Shown: positions 45,466-55,304 of the stretch, piece after piece
How positions within the stretch are numbered: the first letter of the stretch is position 1
Layout of the letters: every line of letters begins with the position of its first letter
DNA from: an uncultured Pirellulaceae bacterium
GTDB lineage: Bacteria > Planctomycetota > Planctomycetia > Pirellulales > Pirellulaceae
Length of the DNA: 64,000 nt
Direction: 5' to 3'
Assembly: GCA_937929805.1 (NCBI GenBank)
Contig: CALFUT010000022.1
Span: forward strand, 22,571 to 86,570
Position numbers and translations under genes: made by a program
Notes under the pieces: model-generated
Told to the model about the DNA's origin: nothing
Databases searched by the model: none
Seen by the model: only the letters and a program-made list of their open reading frames with translations

Positions 45466-46335
45466 ATGTTGCTCAGCATGACCGGCCACGGCGAGGCTCT
45501 CGTCCAAGACGAATCCGCATCGATTCAAGTCGAGGTTCGGACGGTCAATAATCGCTTCCTGAAATTAAATGTGAACAGTGATCTCGACGCCGGGATCCAG
45601 TCGCAGGTGGAGGCTCTGGTCAAAAAGCATGTCGGGCGAGGGAGCGTTAGCGTTCGCATCAAATCACGCCCGATCGGTGAAGCCGAACCGTTTCAAATTA
45701 ACGAATCCTTGTTGCGATCCTATTGGTTGCAATTGTCTGAAATCGCAGGCGGCAGCCAATCAGTCAACTTGGAATCGCTACTTTCGCTACCCGGCGTGGT
45801 CGAAGAAACAAGCTCCACCGATCAACGAAAAAAGTTGTGGCCAATCGTGCAGACCGCGGTCGAAAAAGCGCTCGTCAATTTGAACGAGATGCGGGGCCGC
45901 GAGGGTGATGCGATGAAGCAAGACATGCTGGGAAACTGCCAAGCGATCAAAACTCAACTCGATTCGATCCGCGAACAAGCGCCAACGGTTGTTGAAAATT
46001 ACGCGAAGAAGATGACCGATCGAATCAACAATTTGCTTGAAAAATACGATGTCTCGATCCAAGCTACCGACCTTGTGCGAGAAGTAGGCGTCTTTGCCGA
46101 ACGATGCGACTTCAGCGAGGAAACCGTTCGCTTGGATAGTCACATCGCGCAATTCAACGACATCATCCAGCTTCCTGACAGCAACGGGCGGAAACTTGAT
46201 TTCCTAGTCCAAGAGATGCTTCGCGAGACCAACACGATTGGCTCCAAAGCCAACGATGCGAAAATCGCAACGCGCGTGGTCGAAATCAAAACTGCCATCG
46301 AACGAATTCGAGAAATGGTCCAGAACGTTGAATAG
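45466..46335 (+). CDS. yicC: YicC/YloC-family endoribonuclease
   Basis: The family was long of unknown function, and some members are now known as endoribonucleases. The 289-residue protein has the N-terminal MTGHGEA and EVRTVNNRFLKLNV, and the C-terminal GRKLDFLVQEMLRETNTIGSK and [15 protein letters not shown]. Its end overlaps the gmk start by 8 bp, so the two are translationally linked. Confidence 0.93.
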   Translation: MLLSMTGHGEALVQDESASIQVEVRTVNNRFLKLNVNSDLDAGIQSQVEALVKKHVGRGSVSVRIKSRPIGEAEPFQINESLLRSYWLQLSEIAGGSQSVNLESLLSLPGVVEETSSTDQRKKLWPIVQTAVEKALVNLNEMRGREGDAMKQDMLGNCQAIKTQLDSIREQAPTVVENYAKKMTDRINNLLEKYDVSIQATDLVREVGVFAERCDFSEETVRLDSHIAQFNDIIQLPDSNGRKLDFLVQEMLRETNTIGSKANDAKIATRVVEIKTAIERIREMVQNVE

Positions 46336-46954
46336 CGAGCCGCCAACTGGTGACAACTCGAACGACCGCCAAGACACCAAAACGGATCCTGCCGGTCGAT
46401 TGATTATCCTGTCCGGTCCGTCGGGTGTCGGAAAAACGACCGTTTTGAAACAACTTTTTGCGACCTGCACTTTGCCGCTGGTCGAAAGTGTGTCTGCAAC
46501 AACCAGACCGCAACGACCGGGCGAAACCGAAGGAAAAAGCTACTTTTTCTTGACCGACGCGCAGTTTCAGGAACGTCGGGCAAACGGCCAGTTTCTGGAA
46601 TGTGTCGAAGTTTTCGGTCGCGGATTCTGGTATGGGACGCTCAAGCAAACCGTGACATCTGGTCTGGAAGCCGGGAATTGGATACTCTTGGAAGTTGATG
46701 TCGAGGGCTGCCAAAGAGTCCTTGAGTTCTATCCAGACGCGATTACTATCTTCATCCACCCCGGAAGTCGCGAAGAACTGGAACGACGCCTTCGCGGCCG
46801 AGGTACCGAATCAGAAGAAATCCTGACCCGACGGCTTGAGGTCGCTCAGCGCGAACTGGACGCATCAGAAAATTACCAGCACATCGTAGTCAATCAATCG
46901 GTCGAGCAGACTGCTGCCGACATCTGCAACATATTGCAAAAAGCGGAGAACTGA
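46328..46954 (+). CDS. gmk: Guanylate kinase
   Basis: Phosphorylates GMP to GDP. The P-loop is in [17 protein letters not shown], and the GMP-binding region is [20 protein letters not shown]. The frame is open back to 46238, inside yicC; I chose the TTG at 46328 (LNSEPPTG) because it gives 208 residues, close to the family norm. Earlier ATGs at 46238 or 46256 are possible but would overlap yicC by 80-98 bp. rpoZ follows after 5 bp. Confidence 0.9.
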   Translation: MNSEPPTGDNSNDRQDTKTDPAGRLIILSGPSGVGKTTVLKQLFATCTLPLVESVSATTRPQRPGETEGKSYFFLTDAQFQERRANGQFLECVEVFGRGFWYGTLKQTVTSGLEAGNWILLEVDVEGCQRVLEFYPDAITIFIHPGSREELERRLRGRGTESEEILTRRLEVAQRELDASENYQHIVVNQSVEQTAADICNILQKAEN

Positions 46955-46959
46955 AGCGA

Positions 46960-47220
46960 ATGTATGATGAACTAAAAGAAGAAGAGATCGTCCGAAAAGT
47001 TGGCGGACGATTCAAACTGTCAACGCTGATCCAAAAGCGAATGGTGCAACTGAATCAAGGAGCCCGGCCGTTGGTTGAAACGTACGAAACCGACAAGATG
47101 GCGATCGTGCTGAAGGAAATCCTGCAAGACAAGATTTTCTTGGACACCAGCCAGAACGTCGGCATCAGCGAGTCACCCGACTTCACCGACACACCGGAAC
47201 TGAATCTGGACGATCTGTAA
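46960..47220 (+). CDS. rpoZ: RNA polymerase omega subunit
   Basis: Small RNA polymerase subunit of 86 residues with the characteristic [20 protein letters not shown] and [12 protein letters not shown]. It ends a yicC-gmk-rpoZ operon, the usual neighbourhood of omega, and is followed by a terminator 42 bp later. Confidence 0.93.
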   Translation: MYDELKEEEIVRKVGGRFKLSTLIQKRMVQLNQGARPLVETYETDKMAIVLKEILQDKIFLDTSQNVGISESPDFTDTPELNLDDL

Positions 47221-47261
47221 ACCGACTTTCGCTTTGCATACGCAAACTTTGATACGAACAT

Positions 47262-47295
47262 CGCCCGCACGTCTCCAGACAACGCGGGCGTTTTT
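47262..47295 (+). terminator. Intrinsic terminator after rpoZ
   Basis: CGCCCGC (47262-47268) pairs with GCGGGCG (47284-47290), and five T residues follow. It closes the yicC-gmk-rpoZ operon. Confidence 0.85.
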
Positions 47296-47301
47296 CATGT
47301 G

Positions 47302-47368
47302 GTAAGTAGCCATCACTCTCCGAGTGATGTTCTGCTCCAACATCACTCGGAGAGTGATGGCTACTTAC
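47302..47368. repeat. Perfect inverted repeat with 30-bp arms
   Basis: The arm at 47302-47331 (GTAAGTAGCCATCACTCTCC then GAGTGATGTT) is exactly complementary to 47339-47368 with a 7-base loop, CTGCTCC. Each arm also contains a smaller palindrome around ATCACTC..GAGTGAT. A partial echo (GATGGCTACTTT) follows at 47388-47399. It lies directly between rpoZ and coaC. Confidence 0.97.
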
Positions 47369-47412
47369 GTCATTACAATGTTACCTGATGGCTACTTTCC
47401 AGAGACAATGCC

Positions 47413-47955
47413 ATGCCAGAAAAGCAATCCAAAATACTCGTAGCCGTCACGGGCGGAGTCGCTTGCTTCAAAGCCGCGGCGCTGGTCAGCCAATTGGCTC
47501 AACGAGGTCACGCCGTTCAGGTTGTCATGACACCCGCGGCGCAGCAATTTGTTGGCACCGCGACGTTCGCAGCGCTGACTGGCCAGCCCGTGGCAACCGA
47601 TCTGTTCGACTCGCGATGGCCCTTAGGTGCTCACATCGAACTGGCGCGAAGCCACGACGTGTTGTGCGTCGCTCCTGCAACTGCCAACTTCATTGGAAAA
47701 GCGGCCAACGGAATCAGTGATGATTTGCTTACCACGTTGTACCTGTGCTTCACCGGAACCGTTGCCGTTGCTCCCGCGATGAACTGCGAAATGTGGGACA
47801 AGCCGGCGGTACAACGGAATATGAAACAACTGCGGGACGACGGAGCCCAGATCATCGATCCGGGCGAAGGTTGGCTCAGTTGCCGCACCAAAGGCGTCGG
47901 GCGAATGGCAGAACCCGACACCATTTTGAAACATATAGAAAAATTGGTTGGCTAA
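47413..47955 (+). CDS. coaC: Phosphopantothenoylcysteine decarboxylase CoaC
   Basis: Flavin-dependent decarboxylase of coenzyme A synthesis. The 180-residue protein is stand-alone rather than fused to CoaB. It has the flavoprotein start [18 protein letters not shown], His74 in GAHIELA, the PAMN motif (121-124) in APAMNCEMW, and Cys157 in [13 protein letters not shown]. The stand-alone CoaB gene follows 195 bp downstream, separated by repeats. Confidence 0.94.
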   Translation: MPEKQSKILVAVTGGVACFKAAALVSQLAQRGHAVQVVMTPAAQQFVGTATFAALTGQPVATDLFDSRWPLGAHIELARSHDVLCVAPATANFIGKAANGISDDLLTTLYLCFTGTVAVAPAMNCEMWDKPAVQRNMKQLRDDGAQIIDPGEGWLSCRTKGVGRMAEPDTILKHIEKLVG

Positions 47956-48010
47956 ACACTTCGTTGCACTGCAAAACACTTCGTTGCGCTGCTAAACACC
48001 TCGCTACTCA
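47951..48010. repeat. Three tandem 20-bp units overlapping the coaC stop
   Basis: Units start at 47951, 47971 and 47991: GCTAAACACTTCGTTGCACT, a close variant, and a more diverged GCTAAACACCTCGCTACTCA. The coaC stop codon (TAA, 47953-47955) lies in the first unit. Confidence 0.85.
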
Positions 48011-48093
48011 GTCAGTCAAACAACGCGGGGCTTGTAGCGACGGCCAAAGCTCGTCACAAATCAGTTTTACGTTCAAACGTTAGTTTCGGGTGC

Positions 48094-48118
48094 CATGCCT
48101 CACGCTTGCGTGAGCATG
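48094..48118. repeat. Short palindromic hairpin CATGCCTCACGC...GTGAGCATG
   Basis: CATG-C-CTCAC and GTGAG-CATG pair around a small loop (GCTTGC). It lies 33 bp upstream of coaB, in the gap that also holds the 20-bp tandem repeats. Confidence 0.7.
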
Positions 48119-48150
48119 TTTCTTTCTAGGATGAAATTCAAAGACGCATC

Positions 48151-48783
48151 ATGGCTCGCATTCTGATCACATCCGGACCGACTCGGCAGTATTTGGACCC
48201 GGTGCGATACCTTTCCAACGCGTCGAGTGGTCGTATGGGTGCGTGCTTGGCAGCGGCCGCGATCGAATGCGGGCACCAAGTGGTTATCGTGAGTGGCCCA
48301 GTCAACGTTGACTATCCAAAAGATGCTAAAATTGTCCGTGTCACAACGACCCAAGAAATGCTGGACGCTGCCACGGAACATTTCCCGGCTTGCGATGGCG
48401 TCATTGGTGCCGCCGCGCCATGCGATTTCCAGCCAGAGCTAGTGGCTACGCAAAAACTGAAAAAACAGGGCGGCGTGTTTACGCTAGAACTGACTGAAAC
48501 CCCTGACATTCTTGGATCACTTGGCAAGATCAAACAGCCGCAGCAATGGTCCGTCGCGTTTGCACTGGAGACCGAAAATGGAGCACGGAACGCGGTTGTA
48601 AAACTGAAACGAAAAAACTGTGACCTTGTCGTTCTGAACGATCCTGCTGCGATCGAAGCCAACCAAACTCAGATCAAGATTCTCAATTCCACCGGAGCGA
48701 TTCTGTCCGAAGTTGCGGACACCAAATTGGCCGCTGCCAAAGTTATTCTTGACTGCATCGATCAGCATATCCTCAATGCTTGA
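48151..48783 (+). CDS. coaB: Phosphopantothenate-cysteine ligase CoaB
   Basis: Second step of the CoaB/CoaC pair, joining 4-phosphopantothenate and cysteine. The 210-residue protein matches the CoaB half of usual bifunctional CoaBC: ILITSGPTRQYLDPVRYLSN, NASSGRMGACLAAAA, and the C-terminal KLKRKNCDLVVLND. In most bacteria this domain is fused to CoaC; here the two are separate genes. Confidence 0.93.
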   Translation: MARILITSGPTRQYLDPVRYLSNASSGRMGACLAAAAIECGHQVVIVSGPVNVDYPKDAKIVRVTTTQEMLDAATEHFPACDGVIGAAAPCDFQPELVATQKLKKQGGVFTLELTETPDILGSLGKIKQPQQWSVAFALETENGARNAVVKLKRKNCDLVVLNDPAAIEANQTQIKILNSTGAILSEVADTKLAAAKVILDCIDQHILNA

Positions 48784-48869
48784 AACGGCGTGCTTCACAA
48801 TCGCTGAGCCATGATCACTCGTCCGTTCAATGCCAATCTTGAACAATTTTTTCTGAAAACGTCGATGCT

Positions 48870-49520
48870 ATGAAACCTCCGTTTCGAAAATTTTTGTTGG
48901 CAGGTTTGATCATTTTGGCAGCGGTCGTGCTGCTCTTGGCACCGATCCTGCCCGTGGACGCAACGTCTCAGGCTGACCACCGTTTTCAGCTGGATGTCGC
49001 AATGCCGCGGGCTCGAAAGATTCTGGTTCGCACCAATGCCGTCAAGAAAATTGTTGCCATGGCTGACGCGACTTTACTTGATCAACAATGGCAGAACATG
49101 GCATTCGAGTCCACAGGATCGTTGCTCAAAGGCAATTGGCATGTCACGGGGGAGGGCCGACTGAGCATTGATGTCAATGATGACTATCTAGGAAAGCAGT
49201 CGATCCAGCTAAACCAAACGGTGGACATCAAACCGGATCGGCTTATTTCGAGCAATGAATTGCTTGAACCAAGCAAGTCGATTCGTGAATACTCTTCGTC
49301 TTTAGAACTCACTCCGGGAGCCGACGAGAACGCTGAGTTCGATCTATCGTTGAAAATTCGGGTTCGCACGACTGCGGGCTTGATCACTCGAGGCATTGTG
49401 CAACGGGAAATCGAAGCCGCAGCCGTAAAATCACTGAATCAACAGGAAAAGGTTATTCGGGAACTGGTCGCCCAGCAGCGTGACAAGCTATTGATCATCC
49501 CCGACTTTGGGCGTGAGTAA
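48870..49520 (+). CDS. Unrecognised protein with one N-terminal membrane helix
   Basis: 216 residues with a signal-anchor at about 8-27 (FLLAGLIILAAVVLLLAPIL). A mixed soluble part follows (SLLKGNWHVTGEGRLSIDVN) and then a helical C-terminus (AAAVKSLNQQEKVIRELVAQ). No family assigned. It converges with the transglutaminase-like gene, 4 bp away. Confidence 0.7.
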   Translation: MKPPFRKFLLAGLIILAAVVLLLAPILPVDATSQADHRFQLDVAMPRARKILVRTNAVKKIVAMADATLLDQQWQNMAFESTGSLLKGNWHVTGEGRLSIDVNDDYLGKQSIQLNQTVDIKPDRLISSNELLEPSKSIREYSSSLELTPGADENAEFDLSLKIRVRTTAGLITRGIVQREIEAAAVKSLNQQEKVIRELVAQQRDKLLIIPDFGRE

Positions 49521-49524
49521 CCGA

Positions 49525-51996
49525 TCATGCATCAGTCTTGTCATGCTCAGGACCAGTCAGCGGAGCTTCCGCGAGGGCGGCTTGAATAGCGAACAACTGA
49601 CGATTGATATTTGATCGAGTTTGCTCAGTCAGCACGTGATTACCAAAACGGATCGCGTTGTAGTGCTCAGTCAGCCCGACGACGATATCGCCGATGCGTT
49701 TTCCATAACGATGGTTGGAGAATCGATCGACCACCTCCTGAGCGAATCCTCGATGAGTCTGGGACTCCCGTCGACGCAAGCCTTGGTCAGAAAGAAGACG
49801 CGTCAATTGACTATAAAACTGGGTCGACTGCTGGCCACCGGACACGCTTCGCACCCAGTCTCCCAACGCCGGTGCAATGACGCTAATGACGTTGGCAAAT
49901 ATCGACACCAACCTTTTACCGGGTGGACGGGGCCAAATTCGGCTTCCAATTGCTTGCCACAATGACTTCGCAAGAAGCCTTAACGCCACCAGTCCGACGA
50001 TGCCTAGGACGATCATCCAACGCACCCAAGGCTCACGAGCACTTCGACCAATTTGTGTCAGCTTCCGATCAATTCCCACCACATCAAACGAAGAAACGAA
50101 CTCGATCAACGAATCGGACATCGGCGTGGGGTCATCCGAAACGCCGGTTCCCTCCATCCCTAAAACGTAATGTTGCCAATACGACCTTGCTAACTCGATC
50201 GCGTTCCCTCGGCCTGCCACTTCATTGGCGACAACTCCTGCTGGAGTAGGATCCAAAATTTTCCAAGCCCCACCCGGACCCGAAGCGCCTTCATATTCCA
50301 TTTGCCGAGTGCAATCTTCGGGGCGCAGGTAGACCTCCACCCATGCATGAGCATCCGTTCCCCGAACAAAATAGCTTTCCGTCAACGAGTTGTACTCGCT
50401 ACCGCTAAAGCCAACCACCAACCGAGCAGGGATATCCTGCGACCGCAACATCAGGGTCAGCGCCGCGGCGTAGAGTTCGCAATGACCTTTGCGGTGGTTA
50501 CTGAAAAAATCCTCGATTGGATCGATTCGTTTGTCCATCGTGACTTCGGTGAAATCGAGCGTGTACTGAAAACGATCACGCTGTTGGAATAAGCTAACCA
50601 TCTTCTGCGCGAGTGCCAGCCGACTGCTCCCCTTCGACGCGGCAGCAATTCGTTCGGCCGCGGCAACCACTCCCGGATATCGGTCTTGATCCATCTTTAC
50701 GAGCCACGATCGATACTCTGGATCCCGAGACAGCGGCTGGTTGCTGTACGCTTTGGTGTTAGAAACATAAGGCCAAGATTTGAGAAATCTACCGCGGTGG
50801 TCTAGCAAGGTCTCCGTTTCGTATTTGTACGGCGCAACGCTGATCTCTTGTTTCTCGCGGCAACGCGTGTACGCTGAAATTTCATGGCAGAACCAGAGCT
50901 CCTCCGCATTTTCATCGGGAACGCCAAACACCGGCATCACACCGTAAACCAACGGGTCGGTTGTCTTCTCGAGCGTGATGATCTGACGAACCTGACGGCC
51001 TTTGCCGGAGTAAACCGGCAAAGGCTGATACAAGTCGTTGTAAACGCGATCATACGGCGCCGTGAACAAAGTGCGACCGTTCTTGATCTCGATCTTCGAA
51101 AATGCAATGGCTCGAAAATACGGCGTCCCAAGATTCTTCAGCTGTTTTCGAGTTCCGGCTTCCTCAAACGATGCTCGAAACACCAGCTCGTTGGACAGAC
51201 GCACTTTCCCACGCTGTTCTAAATCCACCGCCGTCATCATCCCCGCCGTCGCGACCTCGTGCACCTCGGGTCCGTGCCAAGGACTTACGTAACGAGGCAA
51301 CACGCAGAATGCAATCGCAGCGAATGCTCCCGAAACAAGCAAACGCAGCCCAAGCTGAAAGAATCGTTTGTCCGTAAAAGGGATCTCACTCGGCATTGAT
51401 TCTTGTGCGACACGAAGACATTTCGTTTCCGCCGATACCGTTTCAGTTTCCGGATTCACGTTCATCAACCCGAGATCAACGATCGGCTGGCGACCGATCC
51501 GCCGATTGGCCCGTAAGACTCGCTGGCGTTGGTAATAAACGGTCTGCAGAACCATCGTGATGCCCGCCAACACGAAATAAACCGGAAACAACATGCCTGC
51601 ATCGAAATCTAAAGTGAAGATGGCCGCGATGGACACTTGCAAAATACTCAGCGCCAACAATTGCCAGACCAAGCGTGGCGTTTTGGGTTGGAACATCAGA
51701 ATGGTCTGCAGATAGACCAGCAATCGCGCGACCGCCTCAAGTTTCTCCCTTTGGTCGCCATCACTAAAGTCGCGAAATACCAAATAGAGAATGGCCAGCG
51801 ACGCGAGGTTGGCAAGCCAACCATCCAGAGAAAAAAATCCGATTCGATCACAAACAACGAAACCCGCGATCGCGCCAATGACTCCAACGGCCGTCAGCGA
51901 GTAATCGCCGGTACTGAACCCCACCAACAAGCAGCTGACGAGGGCCAGCAACAGCAGGACGAGCTCAATTTTCTGCTTGAGCGTTTCCATGTTCAA
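49525..51996 (-). CDS. Membrane transglutaminase-like protein (TgpA/DUF3488 type)
   Basis: 823 residues: about six N-terminal membrane helices (1-160) and another near 217-235. A periplasmic transglutaminase-like domain has the triad Cys506 (RKGHCELYAAAL), His550 (TDAHAWVEVY) and Asp582 (KILDPTPAG). A C-terminal helix (about 670-690) and a DUF4129-like tail follow. It ends a moxR-DUF58-tgpA operon whose genes overlap (4 bp with DUF58). Such trios are common; the role is probably envelope or stress related but is not settled. Confidence 0.9.
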   Translation of the reverse strand: MNMETLKQKIELVLLLLALVSCLLVGFSTGDYSLTAVGVIGAIAGFVVCDRIGFFSLDGWLANLASLAILYLVFRDFSDGDQREKLEAVARLLVYLQTILMFQPKTPRLVWQLLALSILQVSIAAIFTLDFDAGMLFPVYFVLAGITMVLQTVYYQRQRVLRANRRIGRQPIVDLGLMNVNPETETVSAETKCLRVAQESMPSEIPFTDKRFFQLGLRLLVSGAFAAIAFCVLPRYVSPWHGPEVHEVATAGMMTAVDLEQRGKVRLSNELVFRASFEEAGTRKQLKNLGTPYFRAIAFSKIEIKNGRTLFTAPYDRVYNDLYQPLPVYSGKGRQVRQIITLEKTTDPLVYGVMPVFGVPDENAEELWFCHEISAYTRCREKQEISVAPYKYETETLLDHRGRFLKSWPYVSNTKAYSNQPLSRDPEYRSWLVKMDQDRYPGVVAAAERIAAASKGSSRLALAQKMVSLFQQRDRFQYTLDFTEVTMDKRIDPIEDFFSNHRKGHCELYAAALTLMLRSQDIPARLVVGFSGSEYNSLTESYFVRGTDAHAWVEVYLRPEDCTRQMEYEGASGPGGAWKILDPTPAGVVANEVAGRGNAIELARSYWQHYVLGMEGTGVSDDPTPMSDSLIEFVSSFDVVGIDRKLTQIGRSAREPWVRWMIVLGIVGLVALRLLAKSLWQAIGSRIWPRPPGKRLVSIFANVISVIAPALGDWVRSVSGGQQSTQFYSQLTRLLSDQGLRRRESQTHRGFAQEVVDRFSNHRYGKRIGDIVVGLTEHYNAIRFGNHVLTEQTRSNINRQLFAIQAALAEAPLTGPEHDKTDA

Positions 51997-53483
51997 CTGA
52001 CCAACCGGGTTGTGGAAGCACCAGCAAGTGCCGCAGATCGTTCGATTCCCTCTGCTGAAACAGCCACTGGCCCGCCAGAGAACAACCTTTGAAAATCAGG
52101 GCTATCCACCGACATCCAGTCGACGGCCGATTTGACTCTTTGCAACCGCCTAGCCATGATCGCTTGGCTGACTTCCTTGACGCGGTCGTCCGACCGCTGT
52201 GTCGAAGATGCCAACACCATCAAATCCGGCTCGGCTCGAGTGCTGACCACTAGAATCGCGGTGCCGGTTGGGACGACATTCACTGACTCAAGTAAAGCTT
52301 CCACCACAGGCGGGCGTGGTCCGGGCTGGGCAACCGACAGTGCCTTCATCGTCGAAGCCAGAAAATCGGCTTGCCGTCCCGGAAAGAAATGCTTGCTCTG
52401 GCCGCAAATCCCAAGTGTAATTCGACCTCGGATATCCACTTTGGCTCGCGACAGAACGGTCGTCGCAAAGGAAAGAGCAAGCTCAGCGTCGCGGCGAAAT
52501 TTTGCGATTCTCTGTTCGTCGTTGACTTCTTCGACCGATGGACAAAACAGATCCAACACAATCGCAATATCTTGATCGTCCTTCTGGTCGAACTGCCGGA
52601 CAATCGGCTGGCCAAAGCGAGCCGTTGTTCGCCAGTGAATGTGCTTTTTGCTATCGCCCGAACGCCAATGCCGTAACGCATGGAATTCTTCTTGATCCAT
52701 CCCACGCCTGCGTGTGCCCATTCCGGTGCCTCGGCTGAGCGACTGCAATCGCTTGAACCAACCACGGTTCAACGTTCCCAATGCCGGTGCGACGTAGCAG
52801 CTTCGGATCGCATTTAGTTTGACGTGACAAACCTGCAAACCAAGCGTTGAAGTCGACGACACTCGTGCCGGGCCGATTTCATATCGTCCGCGACTAGGAA
52901 AGTTCACCTGCCAAGCCCCGGTTCTTGATTGGCTCCCGTCAACGCGATCAATGGACATCAAAATTCCATCATCACTTAGCCAGCTTTCGGTATCCGAAAT
53001 TTGTTTCCAAAGCCGAATCGCCAATTGCTTTAGCTGTTGACCAAAAGCTTCTCGCTCTACCGCCAGCGAAGAACGAACTCGCTCGGCAATCGTCGTCTTC
53101 TTGCCCAGCGCATCCGATGAACTGTCGCGAACGATATGGTCCGAGACCAACACATTCCATGCAGTTACTTCAGTTGAATCATTGTGCACCGTCCAAGTCA
53201 TCTTCACCGAATCGCCCGCGTGCAATCGTTGCGGGATTGCTCGGGTCGCCCGCAGTTTTCGCATTAACTTATTGCAGACTCGCCACTGCAAAATCAAAGG
53301 GGCGTACAAAAGCCCGGCCATCAACACCAGCAGATTGACGTTTCGAAGAATCGAGGCAATCGTGATGAATGCCAGAAAAACCAGATAAACCCAACCTTCA
53401 ACCGTCAGCCGGGTCTCTGCGTTGTCACGACGTTTCCAGATCGATCTCATCAGGTTGGACTCGCCAAGAAAAAAGTAACTCAT
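51993..53483 (-). CDS. DUF58-domain protein
   Basis: A 496-residue protein partnering the MoxR ATPase. Two N-terminal helices lie at about 28-65, and the conserved DUF58 segment is DQEEFHALRHWRSGDSKKHI followed by HWRTTARFG. The vWA-like part has IAIVLDLFCPS. Its ATG shares a base with the moxR stop (TAATG), and its stop overlaps the next gene's ATG, so all three are probably translated together. Confidence 0.9.
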   Translation of the reverse strand: MSYFFLGESNLMRSIWKRRDNAETRLTVEGWVYLVFLAFITIASILRNVNLLVLMAGLLYAPLILQWRVCNKLMRKLRATRAIPQRLHAGDSVKMTWTVHNDSTEVTAWNVLVSDHIVRDSSSDALGKKTTIAERVRSSLAVEREAFGQQLKQLAIRLWKQISDTESWLSDDGILMSIDRVDGSQSRTGAWQVNFPSRGRYEIGPARVSSTSTLGLQVCHVKLNAIRSCYVAPALGTLNRGWFKRLQSLSRGTGMGTRRRGMDQEEFHALRHWRSGDSKKHIHWRTTARFGQPIVRQFDQKDDQDIAIVLDLFCPSVEEVNDEQRIAKFRRDAELALSFATTVLSRAKVDIRGRITLGICGQSKHFFPGRQADFLASTMKALSVAQPGPRPPVVEALLESVNVVPTGTAILVVSTRAEPDLMVLASSTQRSDDRVKEVSQAIMARRLQRVKSAVDWMSVDSPDFQRLFSGGPVAVSAEGIERSAALAGASTTRLVS

Positions 53484-54481
53484 TAAGCGGGAGATGGAAC
53501 GCTTTCCGTCAACGCGCGTATGATGGCCTCGACATCCTCACGATGGCCTCCCGCCGCAACCGATTGCAGCGAAACACGGTGGCTAAGCACCGGCACCGCT
53601 AAGTCTCTTACGTCATCAGGAATGACAAACTGACGACCATCAAGAAACGCTAACGCTTGCGCAGCGCGATACCACGCCAATGCGCCGCGCGTGCTAACTC
53701 CAACCGCTAGGTCCGTACAATCGCGTGTGGCGTGAACAATCTGTAGAAGATACTGACTGATCGATGCGTCAACGGTTACCTCTCGAACCGCCCGCTGAAT
53801 CTGCTGCACGTGCTGCGCGTCGAAGATCGGCTGAAGACGATCAACCGGCTGGCCGTGGCGGTGGCTGGCTAGAATTTCCGACTCGAATTCCCGGTCGGGA
53901 TAACCCATCGCGATCCGCAGCAAAAACCGATCGAGCTGACTTTCCGGCAACGCGTAAGTGCCTTCCGATTCAAACGGATTCTGTGTCGCGATCACCATAA
54001 AGGGCTTTGGCAACTGATAAGTCGCGCCGTCGATGCTTACTTGGGAATCGCTCATCGCCTCCAGCAACGCGCTTTGTGTCCGTGAGGGAGCTCGATTGAT
54101 TTCGTCCGCCAACACAAAGTTGCTGAAAATCGGACCGCGATTGAAAACGAATTCTGACTTCTGCGTGTTGAACACCGATCCGCCCAACACGTCACTCGGC
54201 AGGAGATCGGGCGTGAATTGAATCCGGCAAAAATCTACATCTAGGCTGCGAGCAATTGCTTTGCCCATCAGCGTTTTGCCCACCCCCGGCACGTCTTCCA
54301 GCAACACGTGTTCGCCCGAGTACAACGCAACAAGACATAGCCGGGCGACGTCCCCTTTGCCTAACACAACGCCCGACACTTGGTTAAGCAATTGCTTCGC
54401 TTCCGAATGCAATTGCTCGATCTGTTCGTGCGAAAGTTGTGATTGGTCGTTCAGACTTGCAATCTTGTTATTCAATGCCAC
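53483..54481 (-). CDS. MoxR-family AAA+ ATPase
   Basis: A 332-residue chaperone-like ATPase with Walker A EDVPGVGKTLMGKA (Lys69), Walker B NFVLADEINRA (Asp126, Glu127), and sensor-1 VIATQNPFESEGTYALPE. MoxR proteins act with vWA-containing partners such as DUF58. It is the first gene of its operon. Confidence 0.93.
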   Translation of the reverse strand: MALNNKIASLNDQSQLSHEQIEQLHSEAKQLLNQVSGVVLGKGDVARLCLVALYSGEHVLLEDVPGVGKTLMGKAIARSLDVDFCRIQFTPDLLPSDVLGGSVFNTQKSEFVFNRGPIFSNFVLADEINRAPSRTQSALLEAMSDSQVSIDGATYQLPKPFMVIATQNPFESEGTYALPESQLDRFLLRIAMGYPDREFESEILASHRHGQPVDRLQPIFDAQHVQQIQRAVREVTVDASISQYLLQIVHATRDCTDLAVGVSTRGALAWYRAAQALAFLDGRQFVIPDDVRDLAVPVLSHRVSLQSVAAGGHREDVEAIIRALTESVPSPA

Positions 54482-54572
54482 TTTCCAACAGGCTGCTAAT
54501 GGATCGTCATCTCATTGTACCATCGAACCGACGCTTGTCACATCAAGCGTTCTTGTTAGTGGCAGCAACGAA

Positions 54573-54824
54573 TTATGGCTTGGAGGAATTCCTGCCCGGC
54601 GGATCAAATAGATTTCGAATCTTGTCGTAGATCCAGAATTGGAGAAATATCATAAAGAACGGCAAGATAAACTGAGTCGCTTGAAAAGCACGATTGTCAG
54701 TTCCGGACAGGGCTCCCGCAAAGGCTGCGCGGATCAACAGAATATTACAAACCAACAAGAAGATCAGAATCAATCCCGTCTTGGCGGCATACCAGCATCC
54801 TGATGGCGTCCGTTTTCGCTTCAC
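54573..54824 (-). CDS. Small two-helix membrane protein
   Basis: 83 residues, unrecognised, with helices LILIFLLVCNILLIRAAFA and FILPFFMIFLQFWIYDKI. It lies upstream of moxR by 91 bp and might be part of the same transcript. Confidence 0.6.
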   Translation of the reverse strand: MKRKRTPSGCWYAAKTGLILIFLLVCNILLIRAAFAGALSGTDNRAFQATQFILPFFMIFLQFWIYDKIRNLFDPPGRNSSKP

Positions 54825-54905
54825 TGTTTCGCCAATCTTTCGTTCAACAAAACAAGACGGCTAGTTTACGGCCAAGGGCTGACTTCGATCCGTTCATTCG
54901 ACGGG

Positions 54906-55169
54906 CTACTTTTTGCTGGCCTTCTTTTTCTTGCCTTTGCTCTTGGTTGCCTTTTTGCGTTTGGCTTTCTGCTTCTTTAACAAAGCGTTCGCCTTGTCCT
55001 TCTCCATTTTCTTCTTCGCCTTCGCCTCCGCTTCTGGACTAGCGTAAGCAATCCCTCGCGGCCGCGGCGCACAAACCGCGATCAATCCAAGCACAACCAG
55101 CGCGGCGACCAGTGCGTAGGCGGCTTTGTATTGGCCTTGAACGAAGGCGAGAGTCAGCAAAATTTCCAC
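54906..55169 (-). CDS. Small membrane protein with Lys-rich tail
   Basis: 87 residues: N-terminal hydrophobic segment (AAYALVAALVVLGLIAVCAP, about 16-35) and a C-terminal half that is mostly Lys, Ala and Glu (KKKMEKDKANALLKKQKAK). Unrecognised. The tail might contact nucleic acids or phospholipids. Confidence 0.6.
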   Translation of the reverse strand: MEILLTLAFVQGQYKAAYALVAALVVLGLIAVCAPRPRGIAYASPEAEAKAKKKMEKDKANALLKKQKAKRKKATKSKGKKKKASKK

Positions 55170-55304
55170 GTGACAATTTCCGGGAGAAAAATTGATCTTT
55201 TGGTCAGCACTAAATTATACGTTCGGGCGGAACGAAATGACTACCAGCCGAGCACTAACAACAAGAAATAAATGGACCGTTTTGTTTTCGGAAATCTAAG
55301 CCGT

